DNA of 64,000 bases from Vibrio ulleungensis (GTDB taxonomy: Bacteria; Pseudomonadota; Gammaproteobacteria; Enterobacterales; Vibrionaceae). This document shows positions 18,512-28,576 of this stretch, piece by piece (positions within the stretch are counted from its first letter, which is position 1; each line of letters opens with the position of its first letter). The DNA lies in assembly GCF_016900875.1 (NCBI RefSeq), contig NZ_JAFEUM010000002.1, positions 620,001 through 684,000 on the forward strand, read 5' to 3'. Position numbers and translations under genes: made by a program. The notes under the pieces were generated by a model. That model saw only the letters and a program-made list of their open reading frames with translations, was not told where the DNA came from and did no database searches.

Positions 18512-19231
18512 CTAGAATCCGAGACTTGCTAACAAGTCATCGACATCATCTTGAGACGAAACAGCGTCATCGCGGTTTTCCGCGTCTATAATAGGACCTT
18601 CGGCCTCTACACATTTTTCTTTAGCTGTTTTAGTCGATTCTGTGGCCTCTTCCACACCAAATGCGGTGAGAATATCGACCAAACGTTCTTCTACTTCGCC
18701 TACCAGGGTGATCACTCTTCGGATGATTTGGCCGGTCAAATCTTGAAAGTCTTGCGCCATCAAGATATGGGTAAGCTGGCTGCGGAGTTCCACACTGTCA
18801 CCTTCGATGCTAACGAGTAGCGCGTCGATGCTGTGGCAGAGGGTTTTAAATTCATTAAGTTCAATGCGTCCATGCATTAAATCGTTCCACTTTGGACGAA
18901 TCTGCGTGAGCTTTTCATTGAGTTGGTCGGCGATAGGCAAGGAAGCGTCAACCGCATCCATGGTCTTGTTGGCTGCATCTTCTGTCTTATCCAACACATA
19001 TTGCAGTCTATCGCGCGCTTCAGGAATTTCATCAATTGCGATCTCACTCATTCGCTGTTCAATATTAAATTGCTTGAGTGAGTCATGCAGGTCGCGAGTG
19101 AGCTCGCCTACCTGCTGAAGCATGGGATTTGTAGGCCCTGTCGCCATCTGCTCAAAGAGCTGATCGGCTTGCTGCTGTTCGCCACTTTCTAAAAGGGCAA
19201 CCAACTGTTGGGCATCTTGTAGTGAAACCAT
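18512..19231 (-). CDS. cheZ: CheY-phosphate phosphatase CheZ
   Basis: A 239-residue mostly helical protein. The catalytic Gln lies in D-F-Q-D-L-T-G-Q (about 158-165). The C-terminal CheY-binding peptide D-D-V-D-D-L-L-A-S-L-G-F ends the protein, as in E. coli CheZ. I place the start at the ATG at 19231, with AAGGA eight bases upstream; the preceding TTG is less likely. It removes phosphate from CheY to end the tumble or reversal signal. Confidence 0.94.
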   Translation of the reverse strand: MVSLQDAQQLVALLESGEQQQADQLFEQMATGPTNPMLQQVGELTRDLHDSLKQFNIEQRMSEIAIDEIPEARDRLQYVLDKTEDAANKTMDAVDASLPIADQLNEKLTQIRPKWNDLMHGRIELNEFKTLCHSIDALLVSIEGDSVELRSQLTHILMAQDFQDLTGQIIRRVITLVGEVEERLVDILTAFGVEEATESTKTAKEKCVEAEGPIIDAENRDDAVSSQDDVDDLLASLGF

Positions 19232-19271
19232 CAACGCAGTCCTTGGTAATTACTCTTCCGTGAAGCGGCCT

Positions 19272-19652
19272 TTAGAGGCGCTCGAAAATTTTGTCTAGCT
19301 TCTCTTTGAGAGTGCCTGCAGTAAATGGCTTGACGATATAACCGTTTACACCCGCCTGTGCAGCTTCAATAATCTGCTCGCGTTTTGCTTCCGCGGTGAT
19401 CATCAGTACGGGTAAATGCTTCAATGAATCATCCGAGCGGATGTTCTTTAGAAGATCGATTCCTTGCATACCCGGCATATTCCAGTCGGTCACGACAAAG
19501 TCGAAATCGCCCTTTTTCAGCATGGGTAGAGCTGTCAGACCATCGTCTGCTTCTTGTGTATTGTTGAAACCCAGATCGCGCAGTAGGTTCTTTACAATTC
19601 GGCGCATTGTTGAAAAGTCATCAACAATTAGGATTTTCATGTTCTTATCCAA
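19272..19652 (-). CDS. cheY: Chemotaxis response regulator CheY
   Basis: A 126-residue single receiver domain with the acidic pair Asp11-Asp12, phosphorylated Asp56 in V-T-D-W-N-M-P, the Thr in M-I-T-A-E and the Lys in Y-I-V-K-P-F. Phosphorylated CheY binds FliM/FliN to reverse the motor. The start is a TTG with GGAGG five bases upstream. The next ATG, four codons later, is 17 bases from that site, so TTG is the better choice. Related Vibrio CheY proteins also have extra residues before the K-N-M-K segment. Confidence 0.94.
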   Translation of the reverse strand: MDKNMKILIVDDFSTMRRIVKNLLRDLGFNNTQEADDGLTALPMLKKGDFDFVVTDWNMPGMQGIDLLKNIRSDDSLKHLPVLMITAEAKREQIIEAAQAGVNGYIVKPFTAGTLKEKLDKIFERL

Positions 19653-19680
19653 AATATCCTCCAGTGAATAAGAGAGCGAT

Positions 19681-20418
19681 TTACTCGTTTTGCGTCCACG
19701 CGCTTAATTTGGCACGTAAACGCTGCATGGCTTGGCTGTGAATTTGGCTGACGCGAGATTCGCTGACACCCAAAATTTCCCCAATTTCTTTTAAATTTAA
19801 CTCTTCGTCGTAGTACAGAGAAAGCATCAATGCTTCGCGCTCTGGCAACGTTTCTATCGACTCGATCAATGCTTTACGGAATGATTCGTCAGCAACACCC
19901 TGAAACGGTGCGTTGTCTTCTTCCTCTTCAATAGGAGATATCGCATCTTCTGATATCCCTAAATCTTCCATTCCGACCAAACGAGAACAGTTGATATCGT
20001 TTAACGCGCTATGGTATTGACTCATGGTCATACCTAAGTGCTCAGCGATTTCAATATCATTTGGATCGCGATTGAGCTTAGTTTCAAGCTCGCTAATCGC
20101 GGTATTGATCGTTCGGTTGTTCTTATGTACCGAACGAGGCACCCAATCTCCACGACGAATTTCGTCTAACATCGCACCACGAATACGAATGCCAGCATAG
20201 GTTTCAAAGCTTGCCCCTTTGCTGCCATCATAATTCTGCTGCGCTTCTATCAAGCCGATCATTCCGGCTTGAATTAAATCATCCACCAACACGCTAGGTG
20301 GTAGGCGCCCCATTAAATGGTGCGCGATCCGTTTAACCAAATCGGAATAGCGCTGCATAAATTCTTGCTGGCTATTCGCGTTAACTTTGGAATCGTAAGT
20401 AAGAGCTTTATTCAACAT
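19681..20418 (-). CDS. fliA: Flagellar sigma factor FliA (sigma-28)
   Basis: A 245-residue sigma-70-family factor with region 2 ([18 protein letters not shown]) and region 4 ([11 protein letters not shown]). It directs RNA polymerase to late flagellar promoters; two candidate targets lie before flagellins in this window. Its usual anti-sigma factor gene flgM is not in the window. The reading frame overlaps flhG by 11 bases. Confidence 0.96.
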   Translation of the reverse strand: MLNKALTYDSKVNANSQQEFMQRYSDLVKRIAHHLMGRLPPSVLVDDLIQAGMIGLIEAQQNYDGSKGASFETYAGIRIRGAMLDEIRRGDWVPRSVHKNNRTINTAISELETKLNRDPNDIEIAEHLGMTMSQYHSALNDINCSRLVGMEDLGISEDAISPIEEEEDNAPFQGVADESFRKALIESIETLPEREALMLSLYYDEELNLKEIGEILGVSESRVSQIHSQAMQRLRAKLSAWTQNE

Positions 20419-21295
20419 AAGACTCCCCTACAATTTCTCGATTGTTTAGCAAACGCTCGACAAAAAACTCTAAGTGACCGCTTGGCGCTTTCGGTATCGG
20501 CCAGGTTAAGGCTTTATTCGCCAATGAACTGATCGCCAGTGCCGCTGGTGAACGCGGATACGCATCGACGACAATTTTCTGCCGTTTCACTGACTGTCTG
20601 ACTTTATCATCCAATGGCACACAAGCCACCAGCTCTAACGTCACGTTTAAAAAACGCTCGGTCACTAAAGTCAGCTTGGCAAACAGCTCTCGCCCTTCAC
20701 GGTAGCTTCGCACCATATTGGCCACGACTTTAAATCGTTGAACGTGGTGCTCTCGACTTAGCAGTTTAATCAGTGCGTAGGCATCGGTAATTGACGTCGG
20801 TTCATCACATACCACCACAACAACATCTTGTGCTGCGCGGGCGAAACTGACGACCATGTCAGATATACCAGCTGCCGTATCGATTAGCAACACATCCATG
20901 TCTTCTTCGAGACTGCCAAAGGCACGAATCAACCCTGCGTGTTGTTGAGGTGTTAACTCCGTCATACTTTGAGTGCCCGAGGTGGCAGGAATAACCCGGA
21001 TACCATGTGGCCCTTCAACAATGGCCTCTTGCAACGTACATTCGCCTGCTAATACATGCCCCAGATTGCGTCTAGCTCGGATGCCAAGCATCACATCTAC
21101 ATTCGCTAACCCAAGGTCTGCATCGAGTACCAATACTTTCTTGCCTTGACGTGCCATGGAAATGGCCAATCCAAGTGTGACGTTGGTTTTACCCACACCG
21201 CCTTTACCACCTGTAACGGCAATTACCTTAGTCAATGACGGTTTGGTCAGCCGACGTAATCCACTTGCTTGATCTTGTAACATATTCTCTATCAT
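20408..21295 (-). CDS. flhG: Flagellar number regulator FlhG (FleN)
   Basis: A 295-residue MinD/ParA-like ATPase with G-G-K-G-G-V-G-K-T-N near 29-38, D-A-D-L-G-L-A-N-V-D near 58-67 and a C-terminal amphipathic end. FlhG limits flagella to one per pole by restraining FlhF and, in Vibrio and Pseudomonas, FlrA/FleQ. An ATG four codons downstream is an alternative start; I kept the first because an AGGCGG lies eight bases before it. Confidence 0.95.
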   Translation of the reverse strand: MIENMLQDQASGLRRLTKPSLTKVIAVTGGKGGVGKTNVTLGLAISMARQGKKVLVLDADLGLANVDVMLGIRARRNLGHVLAGECTLQEAIVEGPHGIRVIPATSGTQSMTELTPQQHAGLIRAFGSLEEDMDVLLIDTAAGISDMVVSFARAAQDVVVVVCDEPTSITDAYALIKLLSREHHVQRFKVVANMVRSYREGRELFAKLTLVTERFLNVTLELVACVPLDDKVRQSVKRQKIVVDAYPRSPAALAISSLANKALTWPIPKAPSGHLEFFVERLLNNREIVGESYVE

Positions 21296-21307
21296 CGTAT
21301 CGACCGC

Positions 21308-22837
21308 CTAGTACTCATCCATGTCACTGGTCCAGAAATGCGGTTCATCTTGCGTAGAATTCTCTAACAATTCACTCGCTTTTGCTACCAGATAGCGCGC
21401 TTGTGCCAAGACTAAGTCTTCTGGAACACGCTGACCGTTAGCGACGTATGACACTGGCAGTGCATTGTGTACAGCTACATTGATAAATTCACCGAGACTC
21501 AATGATTCATCCAATTTAGTCAGGATACATCCCGACAATGGTATTCGACGAAAATGATCCAATGTCTCTTGCAGTACTTGTCGTTGTGCTGTTGCTGGAA
21601 GCACCAAATAACTATGGATAACTTCCCCACTTTCTTGCATTAGGGTATCCAGCTGCTCGGATAATCGAACATCACGCTGTCCCATACCTGCCGTATCAAC
21701 CAATATCAGGCGACGATCTCTCAACTGATATAATATATCGGCAAGCTCTTCAGAATCTTTAGCAACTCTTACCGCACATCCCATGATTCGCCCATAAATA
21801 GACAGTTGCTCGTGGGCACCTATACGGTATGTATCGGTTGTAACCAGTGCGACCTCATCAGGGCCGTACTCCATAGCTGCGCGTGCAGCCAGTTTAGCAA
21901 CGGTTGTTGTTTTACCGACCCCAGTGGGACCAAGTAGCGCAACAACGCCGCCTTTTTTAATTAAATCGGTTTTGTTAATCGTGATTTGATCGGCCAAAAG
22001 GTCAAGCAATGCAATCCAAGCTTTTTTAGGCTCTGTATCTTCTGGGATATAACACGCAAGTTGGTCCGCTAAGTCAGGGGCTAAGCCCATGCGCTCTAAG
22101 CGTTTAATGAGCATTGCTCTCAGCGGTTCACGACGTTCAACTTCTTGCCACATCAGGCCCGACACTTGATGCTCTAGTAAACGACGAATGGAGCTCATTT
22201 CTTCACGCATGCTTTCCAATTCTTGATTGGCCGCAGAGGGTGGCTGAGCTTGATTTTTATCGTAGCGTGTTGGGTCGAGTCTAGGTTTCTTTGGGCGAAC
22301 ACTGCTGTCATCGGCAATGAGTTTTGACAACCCAGATTCTTCTGCAAGCGATGATCTCACTGGAGCTTGTCGTGGCGCAGGCGCACGAGATGGCGCAGCT
22401 TGATCGCGATAAGCCTGATTCGCCGAATGCTTGGCTTTGGCTTGTCGCTGTAACAATTTGGTTAATGAATCAGGCTCGGGTTTGCTATTTTGAGTTTCAC
22501 CGTCTTGATAGCGCTGCAACATATTGGCGAATTGACGGCTGACTTCACCCGATGAGAGCTCGTCTTGGGAGCTAGGGCGATGTCCACCTAAGCTCACGGT
22601 ATCTTGTTTCAGATCTCGACCGTACGCGCTGTTGGCGGTCGCAATATTATATCGACTTTGCGGCGCAGCAGGCGCCGTCATTTGCTTTTCAACAACGTCA
22701 TTGTCGACGGCCGCCACAATTTCAACACCACCTGCAACTTTCTTGTTGGACATGATCACCGCGTCAGCACCAAGCTCTTCTTTCACTTGTTGCAACGCAA
22801 GGCGCATGTCTTTGGCAAAATAGCGTTTAATTTTCAC
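21308..22837 (-). CDS. flhF: SRP-type GTPase FlhF
   Basis: A 509-residue protein with a basic N-terminal B domain, a variable Gln/Pro/Ser-rich linker (about 90-200), and the SRP-type N and G domains. The G domain has G-P-T-G-V-G-K-T-T near 296-304, D-T-Y-R-I-G-A near 334 and D-T-A-G near 377. FlhF marks the cell pole for flagellum assembly. I choose the second of two GTG codons (22837): AGGA lies eight bases before it and the protein then begins M-K-I-K-R, like its relatives. Confidence 0.93.
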   Translation of the reverse strand: MKIKRYFAKDMRLALQQVKEELGADAVIMSNKKVAGGVEIVAAVDNDVVEKQMTAPAAPQSRYNIATANSAYGRDLKQDTVSLGGHRPSSQDELSSGEVSRQFANMLQRYQDGETQNSKPEPDSLTKLLQRQAKAKHSANQAYRDQAAPSRAPAPRQAPVRSSLAEESGLSKLIADDSSVRPKKPRLDPTRYDKNQAQPPSAANQELESMREEMSSIRRLLEHQVSGLMWQEVERREPLRAMLIKRLERMGLAPDLADQLACYIPEDTEPKKAWIALLDLLADQITINKTDLIKKGGVVALLGPTGVGKTTTVAKLAARAAMEYGPDEVALVTTDTYRIGAHEQLSIYGRIMGCAVRVAKDSEELADILYQLRDRRLILVDTAGMGQRDVRLSEQLDTLMQESGEVIHSYLVLPATAQRQVLQETLDHFRRIPLSGCILTKLDESLSLGEFINVAVHNALPVSYVANGQRVPEDLVLAQARYLVAKASELLENSTQDEPHFWTSDMDEY

Positions 22838-22888
22838 TGTCACAGTCCTAGTTAACGTTTTTTAATACTCGCCTACTTTTTGTTGAGG

Positions 22889-24982
22889 CTAGTTTCCGAC
22901 CGCTTGTACGATTCGGATCTGTTTCTCATCAGGGATCTCTTGATAAGAAAGCACGCGTAAGCTTGGTATGGTGTTTTTCACAAACTTAGCGAGTGTTGAG
23001 CGCAATACGCCTGATGTAAGCAGTACAGCTGGCTCACCTTTTAATTCTTGGTCTTGCGTTGCACCGCTTAATGACGACTGCAATCTCTCGGCTAAACCTG
23101 GCTCAATACCGGTGGATTCACCGCCTGATGCCTGCATAGTTTGATGCAATATTTGTTCCAGCTCAGGAATCAGCGTGATAACGGGTAGCTCAGGCTCGAT
23201 ACCATTGATTTCTTGGACGATTAAGCGTTTCAATGAAATACGAACTGCCGCAGTAAGAACGTCGGGATCTTGACTCTTAGGCGCATATTCTGACAGTGTC
23301 TGAACGATCGAACGTATGTCGCGCACAGGAATCGCTTCGTTCAGCAAGTTTTGCAGTACTTTCACAACTGTGCTCAAGCTCAGTTGATCAGGGACGAATC
23401 CTTCGACGAGTTTAGGCGCGCTCTGTCCAAGCAGATCAAGCAAGTTCTGAACTTCTTCATAGCCAATTAATTGCGAGGCATTATTGGTCAATAGCTGACT
23501 CAAGTGTGTCGCCAATACAGTGGCTGAATCAACGACTGTGTAGCCCAGTGCCTGAGCGTGTTCACGCTGTTCATCGCCTATCCATACAGCGTCTAGGCCA
23601 AAAGCCGGATCCGTGGTCGGCTCGCCTTCTATCGCACCATAGACTTGACCAGGGTTTATCGCCAACTCTTGGTCAGGGTGAATTTCTGACTCACCGACGG
23701 CTACGCCCATTAGGGTAATGCGATAGCTGTTAGGCGTGAGTTCTAAGTTATCTCGAATGTGTACCGACGGAACCAAAAAGCCAAAATCTTGCGACAGTTT
23801 TTTCCGAACGCCTTTCACTCGCTCGAGCAGTTCACCACCTTGGTCACGATCCACCATTGGGATCAATCTGTACCCAACCTCTAAACCGATAACATCGACA
23901 GGTTGTACGTCATCCCAAGACAGCTCTTTTTGTGCAGGAGAGTTCTCTGGACTGACTTCGGGTACACTCGGTTTTTGCGCTTCACGTTTTTGTTTGCGAT
24001 CCATTAAGTAGGCACCACCACCTGCGATTGACGCAAGTAACAGGAACGCAAAATGAGGCATACCAGGCACAACGCCCATTACCGCGAGAATGAGCGCGGT
24101 TATCATCAGCGCTTTAGGGTTATCAAACAGCTGAAATACCAGTTGCTGCCCCATGTCTTCATCGGTGTTTTGGCGCGTTACCATCATAGCCGCACCGATA
24201 GAGAGTAATAATGACGGGATCTGTGCGACAAGACCATCACCGATGGTAAGCAGAGTATAAATCTCGATCGCTTCACCAAAGCCTAAACCATGCTGAACCA
24301 TACCGATGGCTAAACCACCCAAGATATTGATAAGTAAAATCAATATACCCGCGATAGCGTCACCTTTTACAAATTTAGAAGCACCATCCATCGAACCATA
24401 AAAGTCCGCTTCTTTGGTAACTTCAAATCGACGTAGTCGCGCTTGGTCTTGGTCTATCAATCCTGCATTGAGATCGGCATCGATAGCCATTTGTTTACCC
24501 GGTAGTGCATCCAAGGTAAAACGTGCGCTCACTTCAGAAATACGACCAGCACCTTTGGTAACAACCATGAAGTTTATGATCATCAAGATCAAAAACACCA
24601 CCAAGCCCACGGCATAGTTACCACCAATAACTACGTTACCAAAGGCTTCAATGACGTTACCTGCGGCTCCTGGCCCTTCGTGACCTTTTAAAAGCACCAC
24701 TCGGGTTGATGCGACGTTAAGCGCTAGTCGCAGTAATGTCGCGATCAGTAGAACGGTTGGGAAAGCAGCAAAGTCGAGGGGACGGCGAGTATAAATGGTG
24801 ACTAGCAGCACTACCATGGCTAACGCTATGTTAAAGGTAAACGACAAATCCAATAGAAGTGCTGGAATAGGCAGCACGACCATTGCTAAAGTCGACAAAA
24901 CAACGATAGGCGCGCCAATCGACGGCAGTCCGCGTTGGGTAATTGGCGCAAGTTTATCTGCAAACGGCAGGGCTAACTTCAT
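22889..24982 (-). CDS. flhA: Export gate protein FlhA
   Basis: A 697-residue protein. The N-terminal half has eight predicted helices and the conserved F-H-I-P-E-P-type loop region (A-R-F-T-L-D-A-L-P-G-K-Q-M at about 152-164). The C-terminal half is the cytoplasmic ring domain. FlhA is the main energy-coupling gate of the flagellar type III export apparatus and docks chaperone-substrate complexes. It is the first gene of the flhA-flhF-flhG-fliA-che operon, with a sigma-54 promoter 44 bases upstream of its ATG. Confidence 0.96.
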   Translation of the reverse strand: MKLALPFADKLAPITQRGLPSIGAPIVVLSTLAMVVLPIPALLLDLSFTFNIALAMVVLLVTIYTRRPLDFAAFPTVLLIATLLRLALNVASTRVVLLKGHEGPGAAGNVIEAFGNVVIGGNYAVGLVVFLILMIINFMVVTKGAGRISEVSARFTLDALPGKQMAIDADLNAGLIDQDQARLRRFEVTKEADFYGSMDGASKFVKGDAIAGILILLINILGGLAIGMVQHGLGFGEAIEIYTLLTIGDGLVAQIPSLLLSIGAAMMVTRQNTDEDMGQQLVFQLFDNPKALMITALILAVMGVVPGMPHFAFLLLASIAGGGAYLMDRKQKREAQKPSVPEVSPENSPAQKELSWDDVQPVDVIGLEVGYRLIPMVDRDQGGELLERVKGVRKKLSQDFGFLVPSVHIRDNLELTPNSYRITLMGVAVGESEIHPDQELAINPGQVYGAIEGEPTTDPAFGLDAVWIGDEQREHAQALGYTVVDSATVLATHLSQLLTNNASQLIGYEEVQNLLDLLGQSAPKLVEGFVPDQLSLSTVVKVLQNLLNEAIPVRDIRSIVQTLSEYAPKSQDPDVLTAAVRISLKRLIVQEINGIEPELPVITLIPELEQILHQTMQASGGESTGIEPGLAERLQSSLSGATQDQELKGEPAVLLTSGVLRSTLAKFVKNTIPSLRVLSYQEIPDEKQIRIVQAVGN

Positions 24983-25025
24983 GTGGTTAAATTTCTAGCG
25001 TATTCCATTATCTATACACTAGTCA

Positions 25026-25039
25026 GCAATAATTATGCC
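25026..25039 (-). promoter_or_regulatory. Sigma-54 promoter for flhA operon
   Basis: Minus strand reads TGGCATAATTATTGCT: GG at 25038-25039, ten bases, GC at 25026-25027. It matches the -24/-12 consensus closely and lies just upstream of flhA. In V. cholerae this operon is FlrA/sigma-54 dependent. Confidence 0.8.
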
Positions 25040-25092
25040 ATACCGTAAAGTCAATTTATTGGCTCTAAAGTATTAAGCCAAGATACGTACAA

Positions 25093-26223
25093 TTAATACC
25101 TTAGATCGTCAGGGATAGTCATACTTTTAGGGTCCAACGATGGCCGTTGGCCCCCTTTAGTGCGGAACTGACGCAACTGAAATACGTACGCTAACACTTG
25201 AGCCACTGCGGTAAATAAACCGTCAGGAATTTGTTGTTCTAGCTCTGCTGTATGATAAAGGGCTCGAGCCAAAGGTGGAGCCGGGACTATCGCAATATCG
25301 TGCTCGCGAGCAATTTCTCGAATCTTCATCGCGGTATGGTCTACACCTTTAGCCACAACGATAGGCGCGGTGTCCTGACCTTGTTTGTATCGCAGCGCCA
25401 CTGAGAAGTGTTCTGGGTTGGTAACAATAACGTCGGCGCTAGGTACTTCCGACATCATTCTTCGTTGCGCCATTTCCCTTTGCAACATTCGGATCCGGCC
25501 TTTCACCTCGGGCTTACCTTCGGTGTCTTTGAACTCGTCTTTGACCTCTTGCTTGGTCATTTTTAGCTGATTCGCGTGCTGCCAGATTTGAAAAGGTATA
25601 TCAATCGCGACCACAACCAGCAGCGAACAGCTAATTAGTAAAACGAAATTAAGCAGGATATCCAAAGCATGAAAAATATTCTGGGGATAAACATCGAGGC
25701 TCAGCTGAAAGAGATCTTGCCGCGCTGTTGAGATTAGAAAAAACGAGACACCTGCTACTAGCGATACTTTTAAGATGGACTTAAGCAATTCCACCCAACT
25801 TTGCATGCCAAACATCCGTTTAAAGCCGCTCATAGGGTTAATTTTGGACATTTTTGGGGCCGCAGCTTGGGCCGAAAACCCAACGCCGCCGATACCAGCC
25901 GCTCCAGCAAACGCTGCGGCAAACAGCGTTAAAAGAATGATCAGTAGTGGTAATATAAGGGCAACTAACGAGCCCAAGGCAATTTCGATAAGCTTGCCAA
26001 AGTCAAAAATTTCTTCACGGCTCAAACTGAACAGCCGAGTCATCGTTTGACCAACGCCTTTTGCCAATGGCTCACCCATCATCATTAGCGATAATGCACC
26101 AACCACCAACACCGACACCGACGCTAGCTCTTTAGACCTTGCAACCTGCCCTTTTTCTCGAGCCTGTTGCAAGCGCCTGGGCGTTGCGTCTTCTGTTCTT
26201 TCTTGACCGTCTGACTCTGCCAT
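25093..26223 (-). CDS. flhB: Export switch protein FlhB
   Basis: A 376-residue protein with four helices in the first 210 residues and a cytoplasmic domain. The autocleavage motif is N-P-E-H at 269-272 (usually N-P-T-H), at the same residue numbers as in E. coli, followed by V-A-L-R-Y. Cleavage between Asn and Pro switches export from hook to filament substrates. It is the last gene of the fliE-flhB operon. A weak stem (TTGGCT/AGCCAA) at about 25057-25080 may end the transcript. Confidence 0.95.
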   Translation of the reverse strand: MAESDGQERTEDATPRRLQQAREKGQVARSKELASVSVLVVGALSLMMMGEPLAKGVGQTMTRLFSLSREEIFDFGKLIEIALGSLVALILPLLIILLTLFAAAFAGAAGIGGVGFSAQAAAPKMSKINPMSGFKRMFGMQSWVELLKSILKVSLVAGVSFFLISTARQDLFQLSLDVYPQNIFHALDILLNFVLLISCSLLVVVAIDIPFQIWQHANQLKMTKQEVKDEFKDTEGKPEVKGRIRMLQREMAQRRMMSEVPSADVIVTNPEHFSVALRYKQGQDTAPIVVAKGVDHTAMKIREIAREHDIAIVPAPPLARALYHTAELEQQIPDGLFTAVAQVLAYVFQLRQFRTKGGQRPSLDPKSMTIPDDLRY

Positions 26224-26235
26224 ACAAGCAACTCC

Positions 26236-27018
26236 CTAACAGCTGATATTGATCAGGCTACACAATTGTTGCTCACCTTGCGCCCAATAGAGCTCGTAGT
26301 GAGAAAATAGCCCAAGAAGAATGTACCAACACAGCAATAAACCTACCATCAGAGCGAATGAGAATCCGAGCGAGAATATATTTAGCTGCGGCGCGGCACG
26401 CGTCATGACACCAAAAGAAAGGTTGATAGTAAGCAGCGCAATAATTCCAGATAGCGCCATGCTTAGTGCGGTTTTAAACATGATACCCATCCACGAAGCC
26501 AGCTCTTGAAAATCCGCTGAGGTCAATCCTTCGCCGCCAATGGGTAGTGTCGTAAAGCTCATTACCACCATCTGGATCATCTGCAAATGTCCATCGGTGA
26601 CGAGAAAGAATAGAGTCGCAACAAACAAAAACAGCTGCCCCAACAAAGGGGTGTTTTGGCCGTTCGCCGGATCCACCATTGACGCAAAACCTAAACTTGA
26701 TTGCATACCTAGAATTTGACCTAGTAAAACAAAAGTTTGGGTAATAAATACCGTCACATAACCCATGGCAACGCCAATCACTATTTGCTCTGCGGTGGTG
26801 ATAAACCCTTGCACGGATAAAAGCGCAAGGTCACTGGGTGGGACTGGAATCATTGGCATTACACCAAAGGTGACAGCCAAACCCAAGTAGAGTCTAATTC
26901 GTCTAGATACATAGTTTGCACCAGTCACCGTCATCACCATAAACATGGTGGAAATACGCGTGTACGGCCAGAAATAACTGGCCATCCATTCGAGTATGAT
27001 TGTGCTGGTGAATTCCAT
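26236..27018 (-). CDS. fliR: Export gate protein FliR
   Basis: A 260-residue protein with about six hydrophobic segments and the family's G-E-G-L-T segment near 172. FliR forms the core export channel with FliP and FliQ. It follows fliQ after eight bases and precedes flhB, the classical order. Confidence 0.94.
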   Translation of the reverse strand: MEFTSTIILEWMASYFWPYTRISTMFMVMTVTGANYVSRRIRLYLGLAVTFGVMPMIPVPPSDLALLSVQGFITTAEQIVIGVAMGYVTVFITQTFVLLGQILGMQSSLGFASMVDPANGQNTPLLGQLFLFVATLFFLVTDGHLQMIQMVVMSFTTLPIGGEGLTSADFQELASWMGIMFKTALSMALSGIIALLTINLSFGVMTRAAPQLNIFSLGFSFALMVGLLLCWYILLGLFSHYELYWAQGEQQLCSLINISC

Positions 27019-27026
27019 CAGGTCAC

Positions 27027-27296
27027 CTAATAGATGATGGTGGGCATGCGGGCGATCATTTCAAAAAAGAAATCCATCAACATTTGCACCATCCAGTGCC
27101 CCGCAAACATAAGCGCCAGTAGCGTCACGATTAAACGAGGTAAAAAGCTCAAGGTTTGTTCGTTGATCGAGGTTGCAGCCTGGAAAACAGCAACCAGAAG
27201 ACCGATCATTAGGCTCGGAATTATGATGGCACATACCAAGATAAGAACCATCCACAGCGCATCGCGAAATAGATCGACAAAGACTTCAGGTGTCAT
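27027..27296 (-). CDS. fliQ: Export gate protein FliQ
   Basis: An 89-residue protein with two helices (about 17-37 and 54-74) and the conserved Q-A-A-T-S-I-N-E-Q-T-L-S-F-L-P-R segment at 40-55. It is a subunit of the FliPQR channel in the basal body. Confidence 0.95.
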   Translation of the reverse strand: MTPEVFVDLFRDALWMVLILVCAIIIPSLMIGLLVAVFQAATSINEQTLSFLPRLIVTLLALMFAGHWMVQMLMDFFFEMIARMPTIIY

Positions 27297-27308
27297 CTGT
27301 TACCCTCG

Positions 27309-28184
27309 CTAAAGCGCAAAACTGCTGGCTAAGGTAGCTAAGATAAGGTTCCACCCATCCACCAAAACAAACAGCATTAACTTAAACGGCAATGAGACGA
27401 TCATCGGCGATAGCATCATCATACCCATAGCCATCAATATAGAAGCAACCACCAGGTCGATTATCAAAAACGGTAAAAACAGCATAAAACCAATTTGGAA
27501 AGCGGTTTTTAACTCAGAGGTTATAAACGCTGGGATCAGCACACTCATTGATACGTCTTCAGGAGTGTCCACTTGAGAGCCAGACATACCCACAAAGGTC
27601 TCAAGATCTTTCACCCGAGTCTGTTTTAGCATGAACGCTTTCATGGGCTCTTGCGCCAAATCGAACGCCTCTCGAGCCGTCACCTGTTCATTAAGATACG
27701 GTTGCAGGGCGTCTTGATTTACTTTGTCAAAGACCGGTGACATGATAAAAAACGTCATAAAGATCGACAAACCAATAATCACTTGATTGGACGGCGTCTG
27801 TTGCAAGCCCATGGCTTGACGCAAAATCGACATCACCACGACGATTCGCGTAAAAGAGGTCATCAATATCACCATGGCAGGCAAGAAGCCCAGCATAGTC
27901 ATAAGACCTAATATTTGAATATTGACTGAGTAATCTTCACTACCATCTGGATTGGTGACCATGGTAAATGCTGGCACGCCCGCACCACTGCGAGTGTCCG
28001 TGATCGAAAGCGTCGAACCACCCTGCTCACGCTCTATTTCGGACACCGTCACACTGCTTGCTGGAGCAATATTTTCGGGGATCTCTTCTTGGGCGTGCAA
28101 TTGCGTGGCAAACAATAGTGTTGCGAAAAGCATACAAGCAGCAACCCAGTACTGCTTCGACAGTCTGGTAAGGTTATTTAGCAT
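27309..28184 (-). CDS. fliP: Export gate protein FliP
   Basis: A 291-residue protein with a cleavable signal peptide (first ~33 residues, ending near H-A-Q), then four helices. Conserved segments are [23 protein letters not shown] and [10 protein letters not shown]. FliP pentamers form the entrance of the export channel. I place the start at the ATG at 28184, overlapping the end of fliO; another ATG two codons upstream is equally close. Confidence 0.93.
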   Translation of the reverse strand: MLNNLTRLSKQYWVAACMLFATLLFATQLHAQEEIPENIAPASSVTVSEIEREQGGSTLSITDTRSGAGVPAFTMVTNPDGSEDYSVNIQILGLMTMLGFLPAMVILMTSFTRIVVVMSILRQAMGLQQTPSNQVIIGLSIFMTFFIMSPVFDKVNQDALQPYLNEQVTAREAFDLAQEPMKAFMLKQTRVKDLETFVGMSGSQVDTPEDVSMSVLIPAFITSELKTAFQIGFMLFLPFLIIDLVVASILMAMGMMMLSPMIVSLPFKLMLFVLVDGWNLILATLASSFAL

Positions 28185-28575
28185 GACCATTTTTCTTAAG
28201 TAGCTGATTGAGTTGAGCCCCAAAAGGCGCTTGTTGCGGAGACTCATCTTCCAAAGGCGTATCCAGTTTGGCAATCAATTGGATTGAATGCGCAGTAGCA
28301 CCCACCAAAAATTGCTCATCACCGGCTTGAACCACCATCATTCGCTCTTTGGTACCTAGAGTGATTTGACGTTTAATGGAAAAGTCTTTTTGTCCTGACA
28401 TGCTCGGTAAACGCATTTTCTTTAGCATCCAAGCCATGCCCAATATCAACGCGATGACCAGCAGAAGCGAGCCAAGCGTGGTAGCCAGATCGAGAGTCGG
28501 CGCAGATGCAGCAACCGCTGATGAACTGGCAGCGGTTAGAGTAAGCGTTAGCCAAACACGCAGGATAATGCTCAT
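28174..28575 (-). CDS. fliO: Export apparatus assembly protein FliO
   Basis: A short single-helix protein of 133 residues: N-terminal hydrophobic stretch, a membrane helix at about 34-54 and a basic cytoplasmic part with R-Q-I-T-L-G and G-A-T-A-H-S, typical of FliO. FliO helps FliP oligomerise. The ATG at 28575 lies one base beyond the fliN stop, and the 3' end overlaps fliP. Confidence 0.9.
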   Translation of the reverse strand: MSIILRVWLTLTLTAASSSAVAASAPTLDLATTLGSLLLVIALILGMAWMLKKMRLPSMSGQKDFSIKRQITLGTKERMMVVQAGDEQFLVGATAHSIQLIAKLDTPLEDESPQQAPFGAQLNQLLKKNGHAK

Positions 28576-28576
28576 G

